This document shows, piece after piece, positions 50,773 through 60,272 of a stretch of 64,000 bases of DNA; within the stretch, counting starts at the first letter, position 1; every line of letters starts with the position of its first letter. The DNA is from Pelagibius sp040217155 (lineage in GTDB: Bacteria > Pseudomonadota > Alphaproteobacteria > Kiloniellales > Kiloniellaceae). Location: positions 310,001 through 374,000 of the forward strand of contig JAVJNS010000026.1 of assembly GCA_040217155.1 (NCBI GenBank). The letters are read 5' to 3'. Below the pieces are notes generated by a model. That model was given only the letters and a program-made list of their open reading frames with translations. It had not been told where the DNA came from and did no database searches. A program made the translations under genes and the position numbers.

Positions 50773-50901
50773 AGCAGAAATGCCTGTCAGAGCTGACTGA
50801 AGTGACGTCAAGGGCGGGACAAGGGATGCTCGCCCGGGCGCTCGCCTTCTAGGGGCGGCCCAGGCTCTCTCAATCTTCGTTTGGCGGTGGCTTGTCCCGT
50901 G

Positions 50902-51753
50902 TCACTGGGGCGACATGCCACGCAAGCGCTCGGAGCGGCGACGCAGCAATTCTACCGAGGTCAGCAGCAAAATCGAGATTGTCACCAGAATGGTGGCGAC
51001 CGCGAGGATCGTCGGGCTGATCTGTTCGCGCAGGCCGGAGAACATCTGCAAGGGGATGGTCCGCTGGTCGAAGTCGGCCAGGAACAGCACCACCACAACT
51101 TCGTCGAATGAGGTGATGAAGGCGAAAAGGCCGCCGGAGATCACGCCGGGCAGGATCAAGGGCATGATCACCTTGAAAAACACGGTGGGTGGCGAGGCGC
51201 CTAGATTCTGTGCCGCCCGAACCAGGCTCTGGTCGAAGCCCACCAAGGTGGCCGTGACAGTGATGACGACGAAGGGTGTGCCCAGGGCGGTGTGAGCCAG
51301 GATGATGCCGAGGTGCGTCTGCGCCAGACCGACCTTGGTGTAAAAGAAGAACATGCCGGTGGCCGAGATGATCAATGGCACGATCATCGGAGAGATCAGC
51401 GCGCCCATGATGGCGGCTTTGTAAGGCGTGTAGGGCTTGCTTAGACCCAAGGCCGCGAGAGTGCCGAGTACCGTTGAGAAAATGGTCGAGACGAAGGCGA
51501 TGATGAAGCTGTTCTGCAGCGAGTGAATCCACTGCGGATTGTTCAGGAAGTCCTTATACCAGCGCAGCGAATAGCCAGCCGGGTCGAAACTCAGCATCTC
51601 CGGCGTGAAGGTGAAGAAGGGGACCGAGTTGAATGACAGCGGGATGATCACCAGAATTGGCACGATCAGGAACAGGAATACCAGTCCGCAGAACACCCGG
51701 TAGCCGTAGTACCAGGCAATCTCCCCGGGTCCGGCATAGGAAGGAAGCGCCAT
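50902..51753 (-). CDS. ABC transporter permease, PotC type
   Basis: A 283-residue inner-membrane permease with six or so hydrophobic segments and the EAA-like loop RAAQNLGASPPTVFFKVIMP. FITSFDEVVVVLFLADFDQRTIPL is the PotC-type motif. It lies six bases after the PotB-type gene and is the last gene of the operon. Together with the PotB-type partner it forms the channel of a polyamine- or similar cationic-solute importer. Confidence 0.9.
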   Translation of the reverse strand: MALPSYAGPGEIAWYYGYRVFCGLVFLFLIVPILVIIPLSFNSVPFFTFTPEMLSFDPAGYSLRWYKDFLNNPQWIHSLQNSFIIAFVSTIFSTVLGTLAALGLSKPYTPYKAAIMGALISPMIVPLIISATGMFFFYTKVGLAQTHLGIILAHTALGTPFVVITVTATLVGFDQSLVRAAQNLGASPPTVFFKVIMPLILPGVISGGLFAFITSFDEVVVVLFLADFDQRTIPLQMFSGLREQISPTILAVATILVTISILLLTSVELLRRRSERLRGMSPQ

Positions 51754-51759
51754 GAGTTC

Positions 51760-53025
51760 TTATCCCAGCTTCATGTTGTCGATACCGACGATGCGGTTGT
51801 AGACCGCATAGAGGGCGATCACCGTGCCCAGCAGGATGACCCCCAAGGCGGCGGCGAGGCCCCAATTCAACGACTGCTGCATGTGATAGGCGATCTGATT
51901 GCTGATCAGTGTGCCGCTGGTGCCGCCGACCAGGGCCGGTGTGATGTAGTAGCCAATGGCCAGAATGAACACCAGGATGCTGCCGGCGCCGATGCCGGAC
52001 AGGGTCTGCGGCATGTAGATACGCACGAAGGCGGTGAACTGATTGGCGCCGAGCGAGCGCGCGGCGCGCATGTAGCTCGGTGGAATGGTCTTCATCACGC
52101 TGTAGAGCGGCAGTACCATGAACGGCAGTAGGATGTGGGTCATGGCGACGATGGTGCCGACCTTGTTATAGACCAGTTGCGGTCTGGCGTCGTCTGCGAC
52201 CAGACCAACCCACACGAAAAGATCGTTCAGCACGCCTTCGGATTGCAACATCACGATCCAGGCTGTGGTACGCACCAGCAGCGACGTCCAGAAAGGCAGC
52301 AGGACCAAGATCATCAGCAGGTTGCTGTAACGCAGCGGCAGGGTCGCCATCAGGTGTGCGATCGGATATCCCAACAGGATGGTAAGTCCGGTGATCAGGA
52401 TGCTCATCCAGAAGGTGCGCAGGAAAAGGTCGACGTAGATCCGCCGGAAGTCGGGCTGCGCCTCGACATTGCCTTCGACGTCCAAACGCAGATCGAGCGC
52501 GTTAAGATAGTAGCCGGCGGTGTAGGGGGACGACAGGCGCTTCAACAGCTGCCAGGTCGCTGGATCGCCCCAATCTTTGTTGGCGTCGATCAGCGCCTCT
52601 TTGTAAGGACCTTCATTGACCCTGGTGATCCTGCGCGCGGTCCCCATGACGGTGCCGCGCATGCCGCTCACCTCGTAATTGAGGCGCGTGGCGACTTTGC
52701 CGATGTCGCGGCTTTCCCGGCCGGCCTTCATGTCGGCGGCGAGCGCGGCGAACGCTTCCTCGGGCGGCAGGCCTTCGCCGTTCCAACTTTCCAGGGCCGA
52801 GATCGTGTTTGGCAGGACTTCAGGGATCACCGAATTGTCGACGCTGCGCAGCGACATGTCGAATATGGGAATTAGAAAACTAAAGAGAATGAAAAGGAAC
52901 AGCGGGGCTATGAGGGCCAGGGCCTTCAGCTTGTTGCGCCGCATGGCGCGCGCGATCGAGACTTTCAGCGGCGTGCCGTCGGCCGTCCGCATGACATTGT
53001 CGTGAACCTGGGTCGCCTCTGCCAT
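51760..53025 (-). CDS. ABC transporter permease, PotB type with large periplasmic loop
   Basis: A 421-residue permease. The first helix (about 35-57) is followed by an unusually long periplasmic insert (about 60-205) before the core permease domain, which has RAARSLGANQFTAFVRIYMP as EAA motif and YYITPALVGGTSGTLISNQI. PotB proteins of about 280 residues lack the insert, but a subgroup with about 420 residues has it. It may touch the binding protein. It sits 90 bases after the binding-protein gene and six before the PotC-type gene. Confidence 0.9.
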   Translation of the reverse strand: MAEATQVHDNVMRTADGTPLKVSIARAMRRNKLKALALIAPLFLFILFSFLIPIFDMSLRSVDNSVIPEVLPNTISALESWNGEGLPPEEAFAALAADMKAGRESRDIGKVATRLNYEVSGMRGTVMGTARRITRVNEGPYKEALIDANKDWGDPATWQLLKRLSSPYTAGYYLNALDLRLDVEGNVEAQPDFRRIYVDLFLRTFWMSILITGLTILLGYPIAHLMATLPLRYSNLLMILVLLPFWTSLLVRTTAWIVMLQSEGVLNDLFVWVGLVADDARPQLVYNKVGTIVAMTHILLPFMVLPLYSVMKTIPPSYMRAARSLGANQFTAFVRIYMPQTLSGIGAGSILVFILAIGYYITPALVGGTSGTLISNQIAYHMQQSLNWGLAAALGVILLGTVIALYAVYNRIVGIDNMKLG

Positions 53026-53115
53026 GATTCGCCCGCTTTTCCAGTGCTGTATTGTCTGTGCTTCTGGTACCGAAAGGAAAGAGGGGGCAGGCTTGGCCCG
53101 CCCCCTCGTAGTACC

Positions 53116-54207
53116 TTACTGTTGCAGCCAGGCTTCGAACCGCTCGTTCAACTCATCGCGGTTGTCTGCCCACCATTGGAAATCGGTCAGGAAGCCCTGA
53201 TCGGCATATTTGGTCGGCATATGCGGGCCCATTTCGATGCCAAGTTCTGCATGCTTGCCCACCAGCGGCAGCGACGAAGTGCGTGCCGGGCCGTAGGAAA
53301 TGTACTTGGCTTGGTCGGCGAGGCGCTGGGTGTCTGTGGCGTAGTTCACAAACTTCAGCACAGCTTCCTTATTCTTGCCGCCGGAGGGGATGGCCCAACC
53401 GTCGATGTCCAGGACTTGGCCGTCCCAGATAATCGCCAGGGGCTGCTTCTCTTCCTCGATGGCGGAGAAAAGGCGACCGTTGTAGCCGGTGCCGAAGACC
53501 ACTTCGCCGTCGGCCAGCAGCTGCGCCGGTACAGCGCCTTCGGTCCACCAGATCACCGAATCCTTGATGGTGTCGAGTTTGGCGAAGGCTCGCTCGACGC
53601 CTTCCTGCGTGTCCAATACGTCATAGACTTCGTCGGTTGAGACACCGTCTGCGATGAGAGCCCATTCGAGGTTATTGAGCGGCGCGCGCTGCAAAGTGCG
53701 CTTGCCGGGGAACTTCTTCAGGTCAAAGACGTCTGCCATGGTCTTCGGCTGATCGCCCTTGAAGGCATCAGTACGATAGGCAAAGGCAGTCGAATAAATG
53801 ATCTGCGGGACGAAGCAGTCAGACAGTGTGCCCTCGAGGAAGTCCTCGGAGGCAGGAGTGCCGTCAGGTGCCTTGGCTAGTATGGCATCGTGATCGATCT
53901 CCATGAACAGGCCCTCGTCGCAGCCACGAATGGCGTCGGCAACGACCACGTCCACCAGATCCCAGGTGACGTTGCCGGCTTCGGACTGAGCCCGTACCTC
54001 GGCAAGACCGCCGCTATAGTCCACGGAATTCAGCGTGACGTCTGGATTGGCCTTCATATAAGGCTGCTGGTAGGCCTTCAACTGGCTCGCGGTGTAGGCG
54101 CCGCCCCAGGAGACGACATTCAACTCCACGGCCTGAGCCGAAACGGCGAAAGCCATGGCGGCGCCGCCAATCAGACCGACGGTTGTGTATCTCAGTGCAT
54201 TTTTCAT
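53116..54207 (-). CDS. ABC transporter periplasmic binding protein (polyamine-type)
   Basis: A 363-residue binding protein. A signal peptide ends at VSAQA (about residue 26). The mature protein begins ELNVVSWGGAYTASQL, the form seen in PotD-like proteins that bind spermidine-, putrescine- or betaine-like compounds. FPGKRTLQRAPLNNLEWAL, GVERAFAKLD and IIWDGQVLDIDGWAIP are shared with the second binding protein encoded at 55650-57023. A GGGAG lies nine bases before the ATG. The ligand is not certain. Confidence 0.9.
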   Translation of the reverse strand: MKNALRYTTVGLIGGAAMAFAVSAQAVELNVVSWGGAYTASQLKAYQQPYMKANPDVTLNSVDYSGGLAEVRAQSEAGNVTWDLVDVVVADAIRGCDEGLFMEIDHDAILAKAPDGTPASEDFLEGTLSDCFVPQIIYSTAFAYRTDAFKGDQPKTMADVFDLKKFPGKRTLQRAPLNNLEWALIADGVSTDEVYDVLDTQEGVERAFAKLDTIKDSVIWWTEGAVPAQLLADGEVVFGTGYNGRLFSAIEEEKQPLAIIWDGQVLDIDGWAIPSGGKNKEAVLKFVNYATDTQRLADQAKYISYGPARTSSLPLVGKHAELGIEMGPHMPTKYADQGFLTDFQWWADNRDELNERFEAWLQQ

Positions 54208-54332
54208 AAAGTGATTCTCCCTGTTTAGTGTGCCGGGCAGAGCCGGCCATCTGGCATGGGTTTGAGTCTAGCGCGGCAAGGCGGCAGGAAAAGGCCCGTT
54301 CGCGACGCAGACTTAATTTGAGCCTCGGCGCA

Positions 54333-55427
54333 TCAAGCGTCCAAGGCTCTGCAATCCTCCATGGCCCAACCCACGCGCACCGCGCCGCCTTCATTTATGA
54401 TGGCATGACCCTGTGCGTTGGGTACCTTCACGACGAACTGATCGTTGCCGGCAAAGTTGATCCGCGTACGAATGTGATCGCCGAGGTAGATCAGTTCTTC
54501 GACCTTGGCCTCGAAGGTGTTGGGGTACTTGTCCGCCGGCGGGTTGATCAACACGCGCTCCGGCCTTAGTGAAAGTGTTGTCATCTCGCCTTGACCGGCG
54601 ATGTTGACGGCCAAAGCCTCGACCGTGCCGCCACTATCGAGCTCGACAGTGCAACTTTGACCGTTGACGCTGCTAATGCGCCCGGTGAGCTTGTTGTTCT
54701 CGCCGATAAAGGCCGCCACGAAAGCATTGTCCGGCTCTTCGTAGAGTTTCGGCGGCGGAGCCAACTGCTGAATGACCCCGTCGTCGAACACGGCGATCCG
54801 GTTGGACATGGTCAAGGCCTCGGACTGATCGTGCGTCACATAGACGACTGACACGCCGAGAGTCTCGTGAATGTGCTTGATCTCGTATTGCATCTCTTCG
54901 CGCAGGTTCTTGTCCAGCGCCCCGAGAGGTTCGTCCATAAGGACCAGCTCCGGTTCGAAAACCAGCGCCCGAGCGACGGCAACGCGTTGTTGCTGACCGC
55001 CGGAGAGCTGTGCCGGGCGGCGGTTGCCGAAGTCGTCGAGACGGACCATGGAAAGGGCGCGCTTGACCTTCGCTTCGGCATCGGCTTTGCCCATGCGCCG
55101 CACTTGCAGAGGAAAGGCCAGGTTCTCCGCAATCGTCATATGCGGAAACAGCGCATAGTTCTGGAACACCATGCCGATGCCCCGCTTGTGCGGCGGCACG
55201 TTGTTGATCGGCTGTCCGTTCAGCAGGATGTCGCCGTGGGTCGGGACTTCGAAGCCCGCCAGCATCATCAGCACGGTCGTCTTGCCAGAGCCGGAGGGGC
55301 CGAGCATCGTCAGAAACTCGCCCCGTTCTACATTGAGGTTAAGGTCTTTGACGACCAAGTTTTCGCCGTCGTAACTCTTTTGGACGCCGACGAACTGAAC
55401 AATATAGTCTTCTTGTCCGCTATTCAC
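54333..55427 (-). CDS. ABC transporter ATP-binding protein, PotA type
   Basis: A 364-residue ATPase with Walker A GPSGSGKTTVL, signature LSGGQQQR, Walker B VLMDEPLGALD and H-loop THDQSEAL; a TOBE domain covers about 280-364. It starts with GTG after GGGAG. Together with the binding proteins and permeases it forms the second polyamine-type importer of the window. About 222 bases separate it from the upstream binding-protein gene, so it may have its own promoter. Confidence 0.92.
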   Translation of the reverse strand: MNSGQEDYIVQFVGVQKSYDGENLVVKDLNLNVERGEFLTMLGPSGSGKTTVLMMLAGFEVPTHGDILLNGQPINNVPPHKRGIGMVFQNYALFPHMTIAENLAFPLQVRRMGKADAEAKVKRALSMVRLDDFGNRRPAQLSGGQQQRVAVARALVFEPELVLMDEPLGALDKNLREEMQYEIKHIHETLGVSVVYVTHDQSEALTMSNRIAVFDDGVIQQLAPPPKLYEEPDNAFVAAFIGENNKLTGRISSVNGQSCTVELDSGGTVEALAVNIAGQGEMTTLSLRPERVLINPPADKYPNTFEAKVEELIYLGDHIRTRINFAGNDQFVVKVPNAQGHAIINEGGAVRVGWAMEDCRALDA

Positions 55428-55649
55428 TCGCGGTTTCTCCCTGCGCCCCCGAAGTTGCCGTTAGTAATGCCACAATGCTCACTTGGAGAGCCCATGGCTT
55501 ACGGCTCATTTGTATTATGGGCGAAGCCTAACCGATCAGATCGGACTAAGAAACCTTCAAAATCGCTAGCCGCACCGAACCCGGAAATGCGCGACCATTT
55601 TTCTTAAATGACGACATTCTTTCGGAAAAGCGGATACTTAATCGGCGTT

Positions 55650-57023
55650 TCACCGCGCCAGCCAGGTATTGAAGCGCTCGACCAGGGCTGGACCCTCTTC
55701 GCGCCAGAATTGAGCGTCATTGCGTAGCGCCGTTTGGAGATTGTCCGGCGTGGTCGGCAGAAAAGGCGCCACCTCGACGTCGGCCAGGATGAATCCGTCG
55801 ACCAGGGGTGCGGAGGAACGCCGGACCGGGCCGTAAGGAATCCAACGGGTCTGGCGCGCCAGAGGCTGGGTGCTGGTGGCGAAACGCAGGAATCTCTGGG
55901 CCGCCTCGCGGTGTTTGGCGTTGGCGGGGATAGCCCAGAGGTCGATGTCCCAGACTTGGCCGTCCCAGATCAGTTCGAATGCCCGTTGCCTGACGGCGAT
56001 GTCGTTGAAGATCGGCGCGTTGAAGGTGGACGTCATGACCACCTGGCCAGTGGTCAGGAGTTGTGCCGGCTCGCCGGCATCCTGCCACCAGACGATGGAT
56101 TCCCTGATGCTGTCCAGCTTGGCAAAGGCACGCTCGACGCCCGCCTCCGTCCGCAACAGGCCGTAGACATCAGAGGGGGCGACGCCGTCCGCCAAGAGCG
56201 CCCATTCCAGGTTCGCCATCGGCGTTCGGCGCAGGCCGCGGCCGCCCGGAAAGGCGGCAAGGTTGAAGAAATCCCTGAGGGTGGACGGCTGGGCGTCGCC
56301 GGAACGATCACTCTCACTTCCAAGGCCGTGGGCGATAAGCATCGACCAGGCGACGGAGCCGACGCCACAGCGGTGGAGCGTGCCTGGCAGAAAGTCATCG
56401 ACCGCCGCCGTGCCGTCGGGTGCGGCTGGCAGTACGAAGCTCAGCGTCTCCAGGAGCCCCTCGTTGCAGCCCGCCTCAACATCGGCAGGATCGAGGTCGA
56501 CGACGTCCCAAAGGACATCGCCGCGGGCTGCCTGCGCGCGAATTTCATCGAGGTTGCCAGCGTAGACCTTTGAATTGATTGGGATCCCGCTGGCGCGGGT
56601 GAAGGGGCGGAAAATCGCTTCATTCTGGCTTTTGGAATAGATACCTCCCCAAGACACGACAACCAGCGTATCCGCTGTTATTCGCGGAGCCGGCGCGGCC
56701 GAGCCGGCGCTGCTCTCGATGGGTGCCGACTCTCCGGCCGCGGCGGGAGCATCGTGGGCCGGGGCTCCAGGATCGGAGTGTGCCGCGGCGGGTGGCTCTT
56801 GGGCGGGTGTCTCTTGGGCCGGGGCATCTTGAGCAGTGGCGCCCGGCGCCGCGTCCCCTGTGGTCGCCTCACGGGCCGCCGCTGGTGGCGTATCCTGGCC
56901 ACTGGCCCCTGTCGTTGTACCGGCGATAAGAAGCAGGAGCCCAGCCAGGGCCGTGGCGGTCAGGGCACAATATATGGAGGGTCTGGACATAGAGGATCTG
57001 AGCGCTGGCAGAGGAGTGGTCAT
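55650..57023 (-). CDS. Second periplasmic binding protein with Ala/Pro-rich linker
   Basis: About 457 residues from the ATG at 57023 (an ATG at 56990 would give 446; neither has a clear ribosome site). A signal peptide (about 15-42) is followed by a 70-residue low-complexity linker rich in Ala, Pro, Gln and Glu (about 44-113). The binding domain (114-457) is collinear with the binding protein at 53116-54207: VVSWGGIYSKSQ, FPGGRGLRRTPMANLEWALL, GVERAFAKLD and LIWDGQVWDIDLWAIP. The linker could tether it to the envelope or a partner. It lies upstream of the ATPase gene on the same strand. Confidence 0.82.
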   Translation of the reverse strand: MTTPLPALRSSMSRPSIYCALTATALAGLLLLIAGTTTGASGQDTPPAAAREATTGDAAPGATAQDAPAQETPAQEPPAAAHSDPGAPAHDAPAAAGESAPIESSAGSAAPAPRITADTLVVVSWGGIYSKSQNEAIFRPFTRASGIPINSKVYAGNLDEIRAQAARGDVLWDVVDLDPADVEAGCNEGLLETLSFVLPAAPDGTAAVDDFLPGTLHRCGVGSVAWSMLIAHGLGSESDRSGDAQPSTLRDFFNLAAFPGGRGLRRTPMANLEWALLADGVAPSDVYGLLRTEAGVERAFAKLDSIRESIVWWQDAGEPAQLLTTGQVVMTSTFNAPIFNDIAVRQRAFELIWDGQVWDIDLWAIPANAKHREAAQRFLRFATSTQPLARQTRWIPYGPVRRSSAPLVDGFILADVEVAPFLPTTPDNLQTALRNDAQFWREEGPALVERFNTWLAR

Positions 57024-57236
57024 GCGAGGGACGCCCCGGTTCCGGCGGTAACGTAGCCTGCGCCATATCTGCTGCGATTGGTCATCGGTTGCCTCTCCCA
57101 GTTTCCAGGCGTCGCCCGGCTCTGCCGTACCTGCTCGTACTTTAGCATTGCCCGGCATCGCCGCCGGGGCAACGCCCTGGCGCGGCCATGGCTGTAACAA
57201 TTGTTGGTTGGACAGTGCCTGGAAAAGCGAAGCGTC

Positions 57237-58448
57237 TTAGGCGGCGCGGCGCAGGTCCATGGCCTGCCAGATCTCCAATAGGGCGGCAACGAGTCGGTCC
57301 ATCTCCGCATCGCTGTGCAATGGCGTCGGCGTCAGGCGCAGGCGCTCTGTCCCGCGCGGCACGGTTGGATAGTTGATCGGCTGGACATAGATGGCGTACT
57401 GCTCCATCAGCCGGTCCGTCACCGCGCGGCAGGCGACCGGGTCGCCGACCAGCACCGGCACGATGTGGCTCTGCGATGGCATGACTGGCAGCCCGGCATC
57501 GGTCAGCCGCCGCTTCAAGGCCGCGGCACGCTCCTGATGGGCGTCACGCTCGGCCTGGCTGTTGCGCAAGTGGGACACGCTGGCCAGCGCGCCGGCGGCC
57601 ACCGCCGGCGGCAGCGAGGTGGTGAAGATGAAGCCCGAAGCGAAGCTGCGCACGAAGTCGCACAGCGCGGCGGAAGCGGCGATATAGCCGCCCATGACGC
57701 CGAAGGCCTTGCCCAGCGTGCCCTCGATGACCGTCAGGCGGTCGGTCAGGCCCTCGCGCTCGGCGATGCCGCCGCCATGCGGGCCGTAGAGTCCGACGGC
57801 ATGGACTTCGTCCAGATAGGTCATGGCGCCGTGCTTCTCCGCGACATCGCAGAGCGCGCCGATGGGGGCGACGTCGCCGTCCATCGAATAAACCGACTCG
57901 AAGGCCACCAGTTTGGCGCTGCCCGGGTCGGCATCGCTCAGCAGTCGATCCAGGTCTGCCGGGTCGTTGTGGCGGAAGATCGCTTTCTTGGCCTTGGAGT
58001 AGCGGATGCCCTCGATCATCGAGGCGTGATTTGATTCATCGGAGAACACCATGCAGTTGGGCAGGCGAGCCGCCAGGGTGCCCAAGGCCGCCCAGTTGGA
58101 GACATAACCGGAGGTGAACAGCAGGGCCGCCTCCTTGCCATGCAGGGCGGCGAGTTCACGTTCCAGCAGTACGTGGTAGTGGTTGGTGCCGGAAATGTTG
58201 CGGGTGCCGCCGGCGCCGGCGCCGCACTTGTCGATGGCCTCGTGCATGGCGCTCAGCACAGCCGGATTCTGGCCCATGCCGAGGTAGTCGTTAGAGCACC
58301 AAACGGTCACCGCGCCGGTGCCTGGAATGCCGTAGCACTTGGCGTGCGGGAAGTCGCCGGCCCGGCGTTCCAGCTCAGCGAAGACACGATAACGGCCTTC
58401 GGCTTTCAGGCCGGCCATTTCTTGTGCGAAGAAGCGCTCGAAATCCAT
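57237..58448 (-). CDS. hemA: 5-aminolevulinate synthase
   Basis: A 403-residue PLP enzyme condensing glycine and succinyl-CoA, the Shemin route to haem that marks alphaproteobacteria. Typical parts are WCSNDYLGMGQ, GAGAGGTRNISGTN, FSDESNHASMIEG, the Asp of YLDEVHAVGLYG and the PLP Lys of GTLGKAFGVMGGY. Length is normal. It lies on the strand of the aminotransferase and the ABC operon, but with gaps of about 210-250 bases, so it is likely transcribed separately. Confidence 0.96.
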   Translation of the reverse strand: MDFERFFAQEMAGLKAEGRYRVFAELERRAGDFPHAKCYGIPGTGAVTVWCSNDYLGMGQNPAVLSAMHEAIDKCGAGAGGTRNISGTNHYHVLLERELAALHGKEAALLFTSGYVSNWAALGTLAARLPNCMVFSDESNHASMIEGIRYSKAKKAIFRHNDPADLDRLLSDADPGSAKLVAFESVYSMDGDVAPIGALCDVAEKHGAMTYLDEVHAVGLYGPHGGGIAEREGLTDRLTVIEGTLGKAFGVMGGYIAASAALCDFVRSFASGFIFTTSLPPAVAAGALASVSHLRNSQAERDAHQERAAALKRRLTDAGLPVMPSQSHIVPVLVGDPVACRAVTDRLMEQYAIYVQPINYPTVPRGTERLRLTPTPLHSDAEMDRLVAALLEIWQAMDLRRAA

Positions 58449-58694
58449 GTTCTCAACGTCTTGCGGGGGCTTCCGGGTTGCTTGGGACCAAAAGCCAATG
58501 CCAACCCGCTCCGAGACCCCAACCCGGAGCCTAAGCTGTCCGATAGTACCAAATGCAACGCAGATTCACGCCCCGGAAAATGCTCAAGGGGCCTGGGTCG
58601 GCCGCGTCACTTCGCCACAGTCGCCTTCATTCCCTGAAAAATCAATAGAGTCAGCGGCCTGGTCGAGTGGCCCTCGGTGCGCGTGAGCGATGGT

Positions 58695-60086
58695 TCAGGC
58701 GACTTTGCTGAGGCCCTGCTCGGCGGCCCAGGCGGCGGTTTCTTCCAATGCCCTCCCGAAGACGTCAAGGATTTCGTCGATTTCCGCCTCGGTGATGATC
58801 ATTGGCGGGCAGCAGGCGATGGTGTCGCCGAGATTGCGGAAGATCACGCCCTGGGCCTGGGCCCGGGCGGCGAAGACACCGCCGATCTTGCCGACCGGGT
58901 CGAAGGGGGTCTTGGCCGCCTTATCGGCGACCAACTCAACCGCGGCGATCAGCCCGACCCCGCGCACCTCGCCCACCAGCGGATGATCGGCAAAACGCTT
59001 CAGGCCTTCTTGCAGGCGTGGCGCCACCGCGCGCACATGGCCGACGATATCGCGTTCCTCGTAGATCTTGAGGGTTTCCAGCGCCACCGCGGCAGAGACC
59101 GGATGGGCGCTGTAGGTGTAACCGTGACCGAAAGAGCCGAGCTTGGCCGAGTTGTCGGCGACGGCCTGGTAGATTGCGTCCGTCACCAGAACCGCGGAGA
59201 TCGGCATGTAGGCGCCGCTCAGTTGCTTGGCCAGAGTCATGATGTCCGGCTTGATGCTGTAGGTTTCGCAACCAAAGAGGTTGCCCGTACGTCCGAAACC
59301 GGTGATTACCTCGTCGGCGATCAGCAGCACGTCGTACTTCTTCAAGACTGCCTGAACCTTTTCCCAATAGCCCTGCGGCGGCACAATCACGCCACCGGCG
59401 CCCTGCAGCGGCTCGCCGATGAATGCGGCGACGGTCTCCGGCCCTTCCTTGAGAATCAGCTCTTCCAGCTCGCGGGCCATGCGGTCGGTGAAGTCCGCCT
59501 CGCTCTCGCCGTCTTCGGCGAAACGGTAGTAGTGCGGCGCGCCGGTATGGATGATGTTGGGGATCGGCACATCGAAGTCGTTCTGTACGTAAGGCATGGC
59601 CGTCAAACTGGCGGCGGCGATGGTCACCCCGTGATAGCCCTTGACGCGGCTGATGATTTTCTTCTTTTGCGGTCGCCCCAAGGCGTTGTTGTAGTACCAC
59701 ACGATTTTGACGGCGGTGTCGTTTGCCTCCGAGCCGGAGCTGGCGAAGAACACCTTGGTCAACTGCGCCGGCGTGACCTGCACCACCTTTTCCGCCAGGT
59801 CGACGACCGGCGTCGCGGTCTTTTGCGCGAAGGAGTGATAATAGGGCAGCTTCGCCATCTGCTGCGTGGCGGCGTCCAGCAAGCGCTTCTCGCTGAAGCC
59901 GAGGCCGGCGCACCACAGGCCGGCCATGGCTTCAAGATAGCGCTTGCCGTCCTCGTCGACCACATAGACCCCATCGCCGCGATCGAGAATCAGTGAGCCT
60001 TCGTCCTCGTTCTTGCGGGCGTTGGTGTAGGGATGCAGATGATAGGCGATGTCGCGGCTGGCTGCCGAGTTTGGCCGGACACTCAT
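58695..60086 (-). CDS. Class III aminotransferase (omega-amino acid/diamine:pyruvate type)
   Basis: A 463-residue PLP aminotransferase. HPYTNARKNEDEG and EAMAGLWCAGLGF at the start, FFASSGSEANDTAVKIVWYYNNALG, LLIADEVITGFGRTG (PLP Asp) and LAKQLSGAYMPISAVL (PLP Lys) place it with the aspartate-aminotransferase-family proteins that use beta-alanine, GABA or putrescine with pyruvate. AGGAG lies seven bases before the ATG. The polyamine genes elsewhere make a putrescine role attractive, but that is inference. Confidence 0.9.
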   Translation of the reverse strand: MSVRPNSAASRDIAYHLHPYTNARKNEDEGSLILDRGDGVYVVDEDGKRYLEAMAGLWCAGLGFSEKRLLDAATQQMAKLPYYHSFAQKTATPVVDLAEKVVQVTPAQLTKVFFASSGSEANDTAVKIVWYYNNALGRPQKKKIISRVKGYHGVTIAAASLTAMPYVQNDFDVPIPNIIHTGAPHYYRFAEDGESEADFTDRMARELEELILKEGPETVAAFIGEPLQGAGGVIVPPQGYWEKVQAVLKKYDVLLIADEVITGFGRTGNLFGCETYSIKPDIMTLAKQLSGAYMPISAVLVTDAIYQAVADNSAKLGSFGHGYTYSAHPVSAAVALETLKIYEERDIVGHVRAVAPRLQEGLKRFADHPLVGEVRGVGLIAAVELVADKAAKTPFDPVGKIGGVFAARAQAQGVIFRNLGDTIACCPPMIITEAEIDEILDVFGRALEETAAWAAEQGLSKVA

Positions 60087-60272
60087 GGGTGTGCTCCTGG
60101 TACGAGGTCTGCGCGCTGATTCTCGCGCCGCGGCAGCCTACTCCCGGCCCTTGGGCCGGGCCAAGCTCTTGGCGCTGCATAGCCGACCCGTGTTGCGTGC
60201 ATGGGCCGGGGCCAATCCTCCGGGCCGGGCGACTTTAGCCTCGAACCTTCGCCGTCGGCCTGGGGCCCTTAT

